A stretch of DNA of 64,000 bases from Mycobacterium sp. GA-1199 (lineage in GTDB: Bacteria > Actinomycetota > Actinomycetes > Mycobacteriales > Mycobacteriaceae), in NCBI RefSeq assembly GCF_001500045.1, contig NZ_LQIX01000056.1:62001-126000 (forward strand), given 5' to 3'. Of this stretch, positions 34,650 through 43,187 are shown piece after piece; the stretch's first letter is position 1, and every line of letters starts with the position of its first letter. The notes below the pieces were generated by a model. It was given only the letters and a program-made list of their open reading frames with translations, was not told the DNA's origin and ran no database searches. Made by a program: the position numbers and the translations under genes.

Positions 34650-35786
34650 ATGACAGGACCAGAAGACGACCACAGCAACACGCGACCCATCTCGGTCGCG
34701 GAGTTGCTGGCGCGCAACGGCACGATCGGGGCCCCGCCGGTCGGCGGGCGGCGCCGTCGTCGCCGCGGTGCCGACTCCGTCACCGTCGCCGAACTGACGG
34801 GTGAGATCCCGATCATCCGCGACGACGACGCGCCCGCCACGGGGGGTTCGGCCGCCGCCGTGGTCGAGGCCCCCGCCGACGCCGAGCCCGTCGCTCCCGC
34901 GGAAACCGCGGACACCGAACCCGCCACCGAGACTGCGCAGGCCGCCCCCGCTGAGACTGCTGACGCGGCATCCACGGACGGCGCCGTCGACCACGTCGAG
35001 GAGGCCGAGCCCGACAGCGAAGAGGTTGACGAGAACGCGCCTGAGGTCGAGGCCGTCGAAGCCGAGGACGAAGCCGAGCCCGGCGCGGACGAGGACACCG
35101 ACTACGCCGATGCGGTCGCCGACTACCAGACCCACATCGAGCGGCGCGACGCCGACGAGGACGTGGACTTCTTCGCCCCGCCGCGGCGCTCGACCTTCGC
35201 GCGCCGGCGCTTCGGCATGCTCGGTCGAAGCGCGTCGGCAGAGCGCAGCGACGCCCAGGTCGGCGCCGAGGAGATGAGCCCGGACCCGCTCGACTGGGCC
35301 GATCCGGACGCCGACGAGGACGACGCCGCCGACGCCGCCGTCGCCGTGGCCGAGCCGGAGCACGACGACGAGCGCGAGAATCTGCCGTCCTACCTGCGAT
35401 CCCCCGACGACGCCTTGTTCGGCGGTCCCGACGTCGACGACGATGTCGCTCGGCGCGACAACGGCCCGAGCCCCGTCGACCTCGACCTCGACGAGGAGGA
35501 GGACACGGCGCGCCCGGGTGCGATGTCGTCGTTCCTGCGCGGGGCCATGATCGTCGGGCAGTGCATCGTCGCGGTCGCGTTCGGGGCCGGGCTGTTCATC
35601 GCGTTCGACCAGCTGTGGAAGTGGAACAGCATCGTCGCGCTGGTGCTCGGCGTGCTGGTCATCCTGGGTTTGGTGGTCGGGGTGCGCGTGGTCCGCAAGA
35701 CCGAGGACATCGGCAGCACACTGATCGCCGTCGCGGTCGGGGCGATGGTGACTTTCGGGCCGCTGGCACTGATGCAGGCGGCTTGA
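34650..35786 (+). CDS. Acidic membrane protein with repeated VAELL motifs (Rv0497-like)
   Basis: The protein has 378 residues. Near the N-terminus two related motifs stand apart, ISVAELLARNG and VTVAELTGEIP, with a basic RRRRRR stretch between. A long Ala/Glu/Asp-rich disordered region follows (about 55-260). Three transmembrane segments close the protein (about 293-370). I chose ATG 34650 with GAAGG upstream, rather than ATG 34611, which overlaps ppx1. The acidic region is longer than I remember for Rv0497. The function is unknown. Confidence 0.82.
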   Translation: MTGPEDDHSNTRPISVAELLARNGTIGAPPVGGRRRRRRGADSVTVAELTGEIPIIRDDDAPATGGSAAAVVEAPADAEPVAPAETADTEPATETAQAAPAETADAASTDGAVDHVEEAEPDSEEVDENAPEVEAVEAEDEAEPGADEDTDYADAVADYQTHIERRDADEDVDFFAPPRRSTFARRRFGMLGRSASAERSDAQVGAEEMSPDPLDWADPDADEDDAADAAVAVAEPEHDDERENLPSYLRSPDDALFGGPDVDDDVARRDNGPSPVDLDLDEEEDTARPGAMSSFLRGAMIVGQCIVAVAFGAGLFIAFDQLWKWNSIVALVLGVLVILGLVVGVRVVRKTEDIGSTLIAVAVGAMVTFGPLALMQAA

Positions 35787-35801
35787 GGCGCCCAATCACC
35801 C

Positions 35802-36647
35802 GTGCGTCCAGCCATTAAGGTCGGTCTGTCGACGGCCTCGGTCTACCCGCTGAGAACCGAGGCGGCCTTCGAATACGCGGCCAAGCTCGGCTACGACGGG
35901 GTCGAGCTCATGGTGTGGGCCGAGACGGTCAGCCAGGATATCGACGCCATCGAGCGGTTGTCCGAGAAGTACCACGTGCCGGTGCTCTCCGTGCACGCGC
36001 CGTGCCTGTTGATCACCCAGCGGGTGTGGGGCGCCAACCCGATCCCCAAGCTCGAACGCAGCGTGCGGGCAGCCGAGCAGCTGGGCGCCCAGACCGTGGT
36101 GGTGCACCCGCCGTTTCGCTGGCAGCGCCGCTACGCCGAAGGCTTCTCCGAGCAGGTCGCCGAGCTCGAGGCATCCAGCGAGGTGATGGTCGCCGTCGAG
36201 AACATGTTCCCGTTCCGTGCCGACCGCTTCTTCGGCGCGGGTCAGAGCTCGATCGAGCGCATGCGCAAACGCGGCGGCCGACCAGGCCCGGGCATCTCGG
36301 CGTTCGCACCGTCCTACGATCCGCTCGACGGCGAGCACGCCCACTACACGCTCGACCTGTCGCACACCGCTACCGCCGGCTCCGATGCGCTCGAGATGGC
36401 GCGCCGCATGGGGGAGGGGTTGGTGCACCTGCACCTATGCGACGGCAGCGGCGCCCCGACCGACGAGCACCTGGTGCCCGGCCGCGGCACTCAGCCGACG
36501 GTGGAGGTGTGCGAGATGCTGGCCGCAAGCGACTTCAACGGCCATGTGATCCTTGAGGTGACCACATCGGGCGCCCGCACGGCCGCCGAACGCGAGGCGC
36601 TGCTGGTCGAGTCGTTGCAGTTCGCCCGCAGGCATCTGCTGCGCTGA
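35802..36647 (+). CDS. Sugar phosphate isomerase/epimerase-like TIM barrel (Rv0498-like)
   Basis: The protein has 281 residues from a GTG start. The xylose-isomerase-like/AP-endonuclease-2 barrel shows KVGLSTASVYPL, GYDGVELMVW, LSVHAPCL, VVHPPFRWQ, VAVENMF, LDLSHTA and HLHLCDG. These hold the His/Glu/Asp positions used for metal binding. It probably acts on a small sugar or polyol; the substrate is unknown. It follows the acidic membrane gene by 15 bp and is in line with the thioesterase and proC genes. Confidence 0.88.
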   Translation: MRPAIKVGLSTASVYPLRTEAAFEYAAKLGYDGVELMVWAETVSQDIDAIERLSEKYHVPVLSVHAPCLLITQRVWGANPIPKLERSVRAAEQLGAQTVVVHPPFRWQRRYAEGFSEQVAELEASSEVMVAVENMFPFRADRFFGAGQSSIERMRKRGGRPGPGISAFAPSYDPLDGEHAHYTLDLSHTATAGSDALEMARRMGEGLVHLHLCDGSGAPTDEHLVPGRGTQPTVEVCEMLAASDFNGHVILEVTTSGARTAAEREALLVESLQFARRHLLR

Positions 36648-36693
36648 CACACCCTGACCTCGTTCCGAACTCGCTTCCAGAAGGATTTCCCAG

Positions 36694-37503
36694 ATGGCCG
36701 GCTCCACCCTGTTCACCGACGCCATGGCGCTCACACCCGCCGGTGACGGCGTGTATCACGGTGAGCTGAACGAACATTGGACGATCGGGCCGAAGGTGCA
36801 CGGCGGTGCGATGCTCGCGCTCTGCGCGAACGCCGCGCGGATGGAGCACGCAGGAGACGTGCAACCGATCGCGGTGTCGGGAAACTTTTTGTGGGCGCCC
36901 GATCCCGGCCCGATGCAGGTGGTCACCACGGTGCGCAAGCGCGGGCGTCGTGTCAGCCTGATCGACGTCGAACTCAACCAGCGTGACCGCACGGCTCTTC
37001 GGGCCGCAATCACGCTCGGCGAGCCGGAACACCATGTGGCGCCGCTGCTCTCGGTCAATCCCGTGATCCCGTTGATGCAACCGGAGCCGCCGCCCGGTCT
37101 GGAGCCGATCGGCGAGGGCCATCCGATGGCCGACATCGTCCACCTTGCGCACGGCTGCGACATCCGGCCCTCGCTGACCACGATGGAGCCGCGGTCCGAC
37201 GGCGGGCCGCCGGTGATCGAGTACTGGGTGCGGCCCAAGGGCTGCGCCCCGGACGTGCTTTTCGCGCTGCTGTGCGGCGACGTGTCGGCCCCCGTGACGT
37301 TCGGCGTCAACCGGTTCGGATGGGCGCCCACCGTCCAGCTGACGGCATACCTGCGCACTCTGCCCGCCGACGGGTGGCTGCGCGTCCTGTGCACGACGGT
37401 GCAGATCGGCCAGGACTGGTTCGACGAGGACCACATCGTCGTCGACTGCGAGGGCCACATCGTCGTGCAGTCCCGCCAACTCGCGATGGTTCCGCAGGCC
37501 TGA
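36694..37503 (+). CDS. Thioesterase-like double hot-dog protein (Rv0499-like)
   Basis: The protein has 269 residues. The N-terminal hot-dog half shows HWTIGPKVHGGAMLALCANAA, and the second half shows APVTFGVNRFGWAPTVQLTAYL. This is the TesB/acyl-CoA thioesterase-like arrangement. It likely hydrolyses an acyl-CoA in the cytoplasm; the chain length is unknown. AGAAGGA lies before the ATG. It is placed between the TIM-barrel gene and proC as in M. tuberculosis. Confidence 0.85.
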   Translation: MAGSTLFTDAMALTPAGDGVYHGELNEHWTIGPKVHGGAMLALCANAARMEHAGDVQPIAVSGNFLWAPDPGPMQVVTTVRKRGRRVSLIDVELNQRDRTALRAAITLGEPEHHVAPLLSVNPVIPLMQPEPPPGLEPIGEGHPMADIVHLAHGCDIRPSLTTMEPRSDGGPPVIEYWVRPKGCAPDVLFALLCGDVSAPVTFGVNRFGWAPTVQLTAYLRTLPADGWLRVLCTTVQIGQDWFDEDHIVVDCEGHIVVQSRQLAMVPQA

Positions 37504-37561
37504 GGCGATCCGCGGTGGGTGGCCGCACACGCGGTGGCCGGCCGTCTGCAATGCTTCCGGC

Positions 37562-38443
37562 ATGGCCAGAATCGCGATCGTCGGCGGCGGAAGTATCGGT
37601 GAGGCGCTGCTGTCCGGGCTGCTGCGGGCCGGGCGGCAGGTCAAGGACCTGGTGGTGGCGGAGAAGGATTCCGACCGGGCCCAGTACCTGGCCGACACCT
37701 ATTCGGTGCTGGTGACGACGGTGGCCAACGCGGTGGACCACGCGAGCTACGTGATCGTGGCCGTCAAACCCGCCGACGTGGCCGGACTCGTCGACGAGAT
37801 CGTCGACGCGGCGGCCAATGCCGAAAGCGACACGGCAGAACAGGTTTTCGTGACGGTCGCGGCGGGCGTCACCACCGAGTACTACGAGAACAAGCTGCCC
37901 GCCGGCGCGCCGGTGGTCCGCGTCATGCCCAACGCGCCGATGGTCGTCGGCGGGGGAGTCAGCGCGCTGTCGCCAGGGCGCTTCGCCACCCCCGAACAGA
38001 TGAAGGAGGTCTCGGCGATCTTCGACGCGGTCGGCGGGGTGCTCACGGTGCCCGAGTCTCAACTCGATGCGGTCACCGCGATCTCCGGGTCGGGACCGGC
38101 GTACTTCTTCCTGATGGTGGAGGCGCTCGTCGACGCCGGTGTGGACGCCGGGCTGACGCGATCGGCGGCCACCGAACTCGTCGCGCAGACCATGGCCGGG
38201 TCGGCCGCGATGTTGCTGGATCGCCTCGACCGGGCCGGGACCGCGGGTGGTGCCGCCGGCGGTCCGTCGGGTGCGGGAATGGACACCACGCCCGCTCAAC
38301 TGCGCGCCACGGTCACCTCGCCGGGTGGCACCACCGCAGCAGGTCTGCGGGAACTCGAGAGGGGTGGTCTGCGGGCGGCGGTAGCCAGGGCCGTCGAGGC
38401 GGCGAAAAGGCGCTCTGAGCAGCTCGGAATTACATCTGAGTAA
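37562..38443 (+). CDS. proC: Pyrroline-5-carboxylate reductase
   Basis: The protein has 293 residues. The NAD(P)-binding motif is IAIVGGGSIGEALLSGL, with MPNAPMVVGGGVSAL and the C-terminal signature TSPGGTTAAGLRELERGG. It reduces pyrroline-5-carboxylate to proline. A Gly/Ala-rich insert (GTAGGAAGGPSGAGMD, about residue 228-243) interrupts the C-terminal domain and may be a flexible loop peculiar to this lineage. Confidence 0.97.
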   Translation: MARIAIVGGGSIGEALLSGLLRAGRQVKDLVVAEKDSDRAQYLADTYSVLVTTVANAVDHASYVIVAVKPADVAGLVDEIVDAAANAESDTAEQVFVTVAAGVTTEYYENKLPAGAPVVRVMPNAPMVVGGGVSALSPGRFATPEQMKEVSAIFDAVGGVLTVPESQLDAVTAISGSGPAYFFLMVEALVDAGVDAGLTRSAATELVAQTMAGSAAMLLDRLDRAGTAGGAAGGPSGAGMDTTPAQLRATVTSPGGTTAAGLRELERGGLRAAVARAVEAAKRRSEQLGITSE

Positions 38444-38489
38444 TTCATTGAATTGCCCACACCCGTCGCAGTAACACCATCTGCCACGC

Positions 38490-38552
38490 TATTCTCCTCG
38501 TGTAAGCACGGGTCGGTGCCAGCGGTGGGGAAGCCGCTGGAACTGCCCGTGC
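38490..38552 (+). promoter_or_regulatory. Promoter-like TATTCT and long two-tier hairpin in leader of the small HTH gene
   Basis: TATTCT (38490-38495) could be a -10 box. The hairpin starts ten bases later: GCACGGG (38506-38512) pairs with CCCGTGC (38546-38552). After a 6/5-nt internal loop, CCAGCGG (38519-38525) pairs with CCGCTGG (38534-38540) around an 8-nt loop. Both stems are perfect. It would sit at the very 5' end of the transcript, 19 bp before the start codon. I do not recognise it as a known RNA family. Confidence 0.5.
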
Positions 38553-38570
38553 CTGAATGATTGGGTTGCG

Positions 38571-38831
38571 ATGACGTCTATGAACGGGCCATCCTCGCGG
38601 GATTCGGCCAGTGGGAAGTCGGCTCGGGACTCCGGATCCGACGGTCAACAGCCACGGGCACAATTCCTCACCGTCGCCGAGGTGGCGAGCCTGATGCGGG
38701 TCAGCAAGATGACGGTGTACCGGCTGGTGCACAACGGCGAGCTGCCCGCCGTCCGGGTCGGCCGCTCGTTCCGCGTGCATGCGAAGGCCGTTCACGACAT
38801 GTTGGAGAGCTCGTACTTCGACGCAGGCTGA
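38571..38831 (+). CDS. Small excisionase/MerR-type helix-turn-helix protein (Rv0500A-like)
   Basis: The protein has 86 residues. A disordered Ser/Gly-rich N-terminus is followed by a helix-turn-helix with wing, FLTVAEVASLMRVSKMTVYR and a LVHNGELPAVRVGRSFRV segment. This is the HTH_17 type found in small developmental regulators of actinobacteria. ATG 38571 or 38580 may be used. It lies between proC and the bS22 gene, as in M. tuberculosis. Targets are unknown. Confidence 0.9.
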   Translation: MTSMNGPSSRDSASGKSARDSGSDGQQPRAQFLTVAEVASLMRVSKMTVYRLVHNGELPAVRVGRSFRVHAKAVHDMLESSYFDAG

Positions 38832-38847
38832 TCGACCAACGTCCCGG

Positions 38848-38869
38848 GCGCCCTTCGCCGGTCGGGCGC
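38848..38869 (+). terminator. Hairpin after the small HTH gene
   Basis: GCGCCC (38848-38853) and GGGCGC (38864-38869) pair around a 10-nt loop, followed by GTTTCGCGGTT. It may end the HTH transcript before the bS22 promoter. The stem is short, so confidence is low. Confidence 0.4.
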
Positions 38870-38956
38870 GTTTCGCGGTTACCTGCACAGCCCGGTAAAG
38901 TGGCCGGGTCAGTCAACGATGCTCATCGGGCAGGTAAGGCGTAGGTAGCGGAGTTC

Positions 38957-39058
38957 ATGGGTTCAGTCATCAAGAAGCGGCGCAAGCGCATGTCGAAGAA
39001 GAAGCACCGCAAGCTGCTTCGTCGCACCCGGGTCCAGCGCAGAAAACTCGGCAAGTAA
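38957..39058 (+). CDS. Small ribosomal protein bS22 (AURKAIP1/COX24 domain)
   Basis: The protein has only 33 residues and is extremely basic. It begins [19 protein letters not shown] and ends QRRKLGK. This matches the tiny protein found in mycobacterial 30S subunits by cryo-EM and named bS22. It binds rRNA near the decoding side, as far as I recall. The small size makes it easy to miss. It stands between the HTH gene and the epimerase-like gene, as Rv0500B does. Confidence 0.93.
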
Positions 39059-39089
39059 ACGCCGCCCGCCGTCGCTAGGCTGACCGGAC

Positions 39090-40190
39090 ATGGATTCCGA
39101 GGGCCGTGCCAATGGAGACGTCAACGGGACTGACCCGCGCGACGCCGTGCAGTATCCGAAAGTCGTGCTGGTCACCGGGGCGTGCCGGTTTCTCGGCGGC
39201 TATCTGACGGCCAGGCTGGCGCAGAACCCGTTGATCAACCATGTGATCGCCGTCGATGCGATCACTCCGAGCAAGGATCTTCTGCGGCGGATGGGCCGCG
39301 CGGAGTTCGTCCGCGCCGACATCCGCAACCCCTTCATCGCGAAGGTCATCCGCAACGGCGACGTCGACACCGTGGTGCACGCCGCGGCCGCGTCCTACGC
39401 GCCGCGCTCCGGAGGCCGGGCGACGCTCAAGGAACTCAACGTGATGGGTGCTATTCAGCTGTTCGCGGCCTGCCAGAAGGCCCCCTCGGTGCGACGCGTG
39501 GTGCTCAAGTCCACGTCAGAGGTGTACGGCTCGACCTCGCGCGACCCGGTGATGTTCACCGAGGACACCAGCGCGCGGCGGCCACCGGGGGAGGGCTTCG
39601 CCCGCGACAGCATCGACATCGAGGGCTATGCGCGGGGACTGGGACGGCGTCGGCCCGACATCGCGGTCACCATCCTGCGGTTGGCCAACATGATCGGACC
39701 GGGCATGGACACGGCGCTCTCGCGCTACCTCGCCGGGCCCGTGGTGCCGACGGTGATCGGACACGACGCCCGGCTGCAGCTACTGCACGAACAGGATGCG
39801 CTCGGGGCGCTCGAGCGCGCGACGATGGCGGGCAAGGCGGGCACCTACAACGTCGGCGCGTCCGGCATCGTGATGATGAGCCAGGCGATCCGGCGGGCCG
39901 GCCGGATCGCGCTGCCCGTGCCGCGATCGGCCCTGGCGGCGGTGGATTCGCTGAGGCGTGCGACTCGTTACACTGAACTCGATCGTGAACAGCTGAACTA
40001 CCTCAGTTATGGCAGAGTGATGGACACATCGCGGATGCGCAACGATCTCGGCTACAACCCGAAGTGGACGACGGTGGAGGCCTTCGACGACTACGTCCGA
40101 GGTCGCGGATTGACTCCGATCGTCGACCCGCGGTGGGTACGCTCAATGGAGAGTCGCGCCGTTGCCGCGGCGCAAAGGTGGGGGCGCTAG
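39090..40190 (+). CDS. galE2: NAD-dependent epimerase/dehydratase-like protein (galE2/Rv0501-like)
   Basis: The protein has 366 residues and an extended-SDR fold, but the signature residues look altered. The nucleotide loop reads TGACRFLGG, with Arg where the middle Gly of GxxGxxG stands. The segment where YxxxK is expected reads GYARGLGRR, with no Lys four residues after Tyr. VYGSTSRDP after KSTSE is normal. It may therefore be a weak or non-catalytic binder, in spite of the galE2 name used in M. tuberculosis. The acyltransferase gene follows 37 bp later. Confidence 0.88.
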   Translation: MDSEGRANGDVNGTDPRDAVQYPKVVLVTGACRFLGGYLTARLAQNPLINHVIAVDAITPSKDLLRRMGRAEFVRADIRNPFIAKVIRNGDVDTVVHAAAASYAPRSGGRATLKELNVMGAIQLFAACQKAPSVRRVVLKSTSEVYGSTSRDPVMFTEDTSARRPPGEGFARDSIDIEGYARGLGRRRPDIAVTILRLANMIGPGMDTALSRYLAGPVVPTVIGHDARLQLLHEQDALGALERATMAGKAGTYNVGASGIVMMSQAIRRAGRIALPVPRSALAAVDSLRRATRYTELDREQLNYLSYGRVMDTSRMRNDLGYNPKWTTVEAFDDYVRGRGLTPIVDPRWVRSMESRAVAAAQRWGR

Positions 40191-40227
40191 GCGCATCAAC
40201 TGATCGGGTGGGGAGAAGGAAACGACC

Positions 40228-41295
40228 GTGGCGGGCGAGTCCAAGGCGAAAGTCATTCCGCTGCATGGCAATTCAAGCCGTGCAGCGGCTCAGCGGCGTA
40301 ATGCCGCACGAGCGCAGGGCTCGCGCCGACATCCCTCGCAGCTGTCGGATCCGGTAGGCGGAGCTTCCGCCGAGGAGATCGCGGCCGTCGTCCGCGAGAT
40401 CGACGAGCACCGCGGCGGTGCCGCGGGCGCGACGGCGGTCGACGAGACGCCCACCGAGCTGGCCAAGCAGATCGCCTCGGTCGCCGAGTTCGTGCGCAAG
40501 CGGATGACGGGTGAGTACACCGTCGACGAGTTCGGGTTCGATGCCCACCTCAACAACGCAATCTTTTTGCCTTTGCTGAGAGTCTTCTTCAAGTCGTGGT
40601 TCCGCGTCGAGGTGAGCGGCATCGAGCATCTGCCCGAAACCGGCGCCGCGCTCGTGGTGGCCAACCACGCCGGTGTGCTGCCGTTCGACGGGCTGATGAC
40701 GTCGGTGGCGGTGCACGACCACCACCCCGCGCACCGCGACCTGCGCCTGCTCGCTGCCGACATGGTCTTCGACCTGCCGGTGGTCGGTCAGGCCGCCCGC
40801 AAGGCCGGCCACACGATGGCCTGCACGGCCGACGCCCATCGACTGCTGGCCGCGGGCGAGCTGACCGCGGTGTTCCCCGAGGGCTACAAGGGCCTGGGCA
40901 AGCACTTCAAGGACCGCTACAAGCTGCAGCGATTCGGCCGCGGCGGCTTCGTCTCAGCGGCGCTGCGCACCAAAGCGCCAATCGTGCCGTGCTCGATTGT
41001 CGGGTCAGAGGAGATCTATCCGATGATCGCCGACGTCAAGCTGCTGGCCCGGCTGCTCGGGCTGCCCTACTTCCCGATCACGCCGTTCTTCCCGCTGGCG
41101 GGTCCGGCGGGCATGGTGCCGCTGCCGTCGAAATGGCACATCCAGTTCGGTGAACCGATCGAGACCGCGGAGTACGACGAGTCGGCCGCCGACGATCCGA
41201 TGGTCACCTTCGAACTCACCGACCAGGTGCGCGAAACCATCCAGCAGACGCTCTACCAACTGCTCACCCAGCGTCGGAACACCTTCTTCGGCTGA
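40228..41295 (+). CDS. PlsC-type acyltransferase family protein (Rv0502-like)
   Basis: The protein has 355 residues. A disordered N-terminal 90 residues precede the acyltransferase domain with NHAGVLPFDG (the His/Asp box) and VFPEGYKGLGKHFKDRY (the glycerophosphate-binding FPEG box). VPCSIVGSEEIYP follows. It probably acylates a lysolipid or glycolipid at the membrane. GTG 40228 has GAAGGA upstream. In M. tuberculosis cmaA2 follows; here hadD follows directly, on the other strand. Confidence 0.9.
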   Translation: MAGESKAKVIPLHGNSSRAAAQRRNAARAQGSRRHPSQLSDPVGGASAEEIAAVVREIDEHRGGAAGATAVDETPTELAKQIASVAEFVRKRMTGEYTVDEFGFDAHLNNAIFLPLLRVFFKSWFRVEVSGIEHLPETGAALVVANHAGVLPFDGLMTSVAVHDHHPAHRDLRLLAADMVFDLPVVGQAARKAGHTMACTADAHRLLAAGELTAVFPEGYKGLGKHFKDRYKLQRFGRGGFVSAALRTKAPIVPCSIVGSEEIYPMIADVKLLARLLGLPYFPITPFFPLAGPAGMVPLPSKWHIQFGEPIETAEYDESAADDPMVTFELTDQVRETIQQTLYQLLTQRRNTFFG

Positions 41296-41303
41296 GCGCC
41301 GAA
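41287..41303. terminator. Short hairpin over the acyltransferase stop codon
   Basis: TTCGGC (41287-41292) and GCCGAA (41298-41303) pair around TGAGC, which includes the stop codon. It lies between convergent genes and may serve both as a weak terminator. Confidence 0.4.
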
Positions 41304-41315
41304 AACCCGCTAGCT

Positions 41316-41849
41316 CTACGAATTACTTTGCTTGGCAATCATTTTCGCGATTGCCTCATCGCGGGCGGCGGCGATGCGCTGACTCACCTCGTCGGCTTCG
41401 GTGTCCGACTGCGCCTCGCCCATGACCGTGACGACGCTCGTCAGCACGGGGTTCCCGTCGGCGTCGGTCACCTCGCCGCGCACCTCGGTGACGATGGCGC
41501 CGTGCGATTCGGTGACCGAGTCGAGGTATGAGTCGAAGAACAGCTTGTCGCCGGCCAGGATCGGGCGGTGGAAGGTGATCTTCTGGTCTCGGTGCAGCAC
41601 GCGCTCCATGTTGATCGGCACGTCGAACTGGTTGAAGATCTCCAGCTGGACCCGGCGGCCGGCGACGGCGAGGAAGGTCAGCGGGGCGATCAGCGTGTCG
41701 TAGCCGTACTCGGCGGCCGCCTCTTCGGTGAAATGCGCCGGGTGCTCGTCCTTGACCGCGCGGGCGAACTCACGGATCTTCTCCCGGTCGACCTCGAAGT
41801 AGTCGGGGTACCGGTAGTGGGTCCCGATGATGTTCTCTGCGATCGCCAT
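41316..41849 (-). CDS. hadD: (3R)-hydroxyacyl-ACP dehydratase subunit-like protein HadD
   Basis: The protein has 177 residues and is the FAS1-like/MaoC-type hot-dog with an N-terminal GTHYRYPDYFEVDREKIREFARAVKDEHP-style region. APLTFLAVAGRR and the later HRDQKITFHRPILAGD strand are typical of HadA/HadC-like subunits. HadD (Rv0504c) is needed in FAS-II for full-size mycolic acids. These N-terminal-type subunits lack the catalytic Asp/His and usually pair with a HadB-type partner. It lies next to serB1 on the same strand. Confidence 0.88.
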   Translation of the reverse strand: MAIAENIIGTHYRYPDYFEVDREKIREFARAVKDEHPAHFTEEAAAEYGYDTLIAPLTFLAVAGRRVQLEIFNQFDVPINMERVLHRDQKITFHRPILAGDKLFFDSYLDSVTESHGAIVTEVRGEVTDADGNPVLTSVVTVMGEAQSDTEADEVSQRIAAARDEAIAKMIAKQSNS

Positions 41850-41927
41850 GCAACGTCTCTTCTCGTCGGAGTGAGCGGCGCGAGCCTATCAGCGGGTCTC
41901 GACCACCGGCTCGACCAGAGCGGCTCG

Positions 41928-42818
41928 TCAGCGGCCCTCTTGGCGGCGCGAGACCACCGCCGCCAGCGCCCCTCCGGCCGCGCCGAGCGCGAGCGCCGAC
42001 GGCACGCCGATGCGCGCGGCCTTGCGGGCGGTGCGGAAGTCGCGGATCTCCCAGCCCCGCTCACGGGCCAGGTCACGCAGATCGGCGTCGGGGTTGATCG
42101 CCACCGCGGTACCCACCAGCGAGAGCATCGGGACGTCGTTGAAGCTGTCCGAGTAGGCGGTGCAGCGGCGCAGGTTGAGCCCCTCGCGGATGGCCAACGA
42201 GCGCACCGCGTGCGCCTTGCCGGTGCCGTGCAGGATGTCGCCGACCAGGCGCCCGGTGAACACCCCGTCCACGGATTCCGCGACCGTGCCCAGCGCGCCG
42301 GTCAGGCCCAGCCGCTTGGCGATGGTCGCGGCCAGTTCGTACGGGGTCGCGGTGACCAGCCACACCTGCTGTCCGGCGTCCAGATGCATCTGCGCGAGCG
42401 CGCGGGTGCCGGGCCAGATCTTGTCGGCGATGATCTCGTCGTAGATCTCCTCGCCGACCGCCATCAACTCGGCCGTCGAGCGGCCCTCGATGAAGGCCAG
42501 CGCCTTGCGCCGGCCGGCGGCCACGTCATCGCTGTTCTCGCGCCCGGTCAGTTGGAACTTGGCCTGCGCGTAGACGAACCGCGCGATGTCGCCGTAGGTG
42601 AAGTACTTGCGGGCGGCCAGACCGCGGGCGAAGTGGAGCAGCGAGGAGCCGTGTACCAGGGTGTTGTCGACGTCGAAGAACGCCGCCGCGGTCAGGTCGG
42701 GGGGCGGAGCGGGCGGCGCCTCGGCAGCTTCGGCCGCGAGGTCGGTGAAGGCCGCCTCCGCGCTGGCCTCACCGGCAAGTTGCTGTTCAGCAGCTTCGCG
42801 GTCGCCGTTTCGAGACAC
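41928..42818 (-). CDS. serB1: HAD-IB family hydrolase (serB1/Rv0505c-like)
   Basis: The protein has 296 residues. The HAD motif I is AAFFDVDNTLVHGSS, motif II is WLVTATPYELA and motif III/IV is CTAYSDSFNDVPMLSLVG. An Ala-rich N-terminal extension and a hydrophobic C-terminus (GVPSALALGAAGGALAAVVS) suggest membrane attachment. It is annotated as phosphoserine phosphatase in M. tuberculosis, but HAD-IB proteins of this branch may act on other phosphates. It diverges from the glutaredoxin-like gene. Confidence 0.9.
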   Translation of the reverse strand: MSRNGDREAAEQQLAGEASAEAAFTDLAAEAAEAPPAPPPDLTAAAFFDVDNTLVHGSSLLHFARGLAARKYFTYGDIARFVYAQAKFQLTGRENSDDVAAGRRKALAFIEGRSTAELMAVGEEIYDEIIADKIWPGTRALAQMHLDAGQQVWLVTATPYELAATIAKRLGLTGALGTVAESVDGVFTGRLVGDILHGTGKAHAVRSLAIREGLNLRRCTAYSDSFNDVPMLSLVGTAVAINPDADLRDLARERGWEIRDFRTARKAARIGVPSALALGAAGGALAAVVSRRQEGR

Positions 42819-42857
42819 GAATCAACCCTAAGTCACGGAAGTGGAGATACTGGCGAG

Positions 42858-43112
42858 GTGGAGCACCGGGTGGAGTTGCTGACGCGCGACGGTTGCACGA
42901 TCTGCACCGCGGCGGCTGCCAGGCTCGCGGAGTTGGCCGACGAACTGGGCTTCACGCTGGCCGTCACCGATGTCGACGCCGCCGCGGCCGCGGGCGACTC
43001 CGCGCTGCGTGCGGAGCACGGCGACCGGCTGCCCGTCGTCCTGCTCGACGGCAGCGAGCACAGCTACTGGGAGATCGACGAGCCACGCCTTCGCGCCGAC
43101 TTGGCGAAGTGA
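42858..43112 (+). CDS. Glutaredoxin-like thioredoxin-fold protein (Rv0508-like)
   Basis: The protein has 84 residues from a GTG start. The redox motif is DGCTICTAA (CTIC), followed by a helix, with the cis-Pro in RLPVVLLDG and the C-terminal SYWEIDEPRLR. It fits the DUF836/glutaredoxin-like family. A much longer open frame runs upstream across the opposite strand genes but is only GC-driven. It lies before hemA with a palindromic element between. Confidence 0.88.
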   Translation: MEHRVELLTRDGCTICTAAAARLAELADELGFTLAVTDVDAAAAAGDSALRAEHGDRLPVVLLDGSEHSYWEIDEPRLRADLAK

Positions 43113-43125
43113 CCATCCGTTTCTG

Positions 43126-43187
43126 CGCGAAATTGCGTTCCAGCAGGCCTCCACTCGTGATTCGGCTGCTGGAACGCAATTTCGGCG
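43126..43187. repeat. Palindromic element (copy E)
   Basis: Perfect 19-bp arms (CGAAATTGCGTTCCAGCAG at 43128-43146, complement at 43166-43184) surround a 19-nt loop. The right end TTTCGGCG resembles the CTCGGCG end of the other copies, but the stem differs, so this is a sub-type. It lies between the glutaredoxin-like gene and hemA and could end transcription. Confidence 0.7.

Noticed and set aside
41568..42857. Long plus-strand extension upstream of the glutaredoxin-like gene
   Set aside because: It runs antisense through hadD and serB1, both clear genes. The real start is the GTG at 42858.
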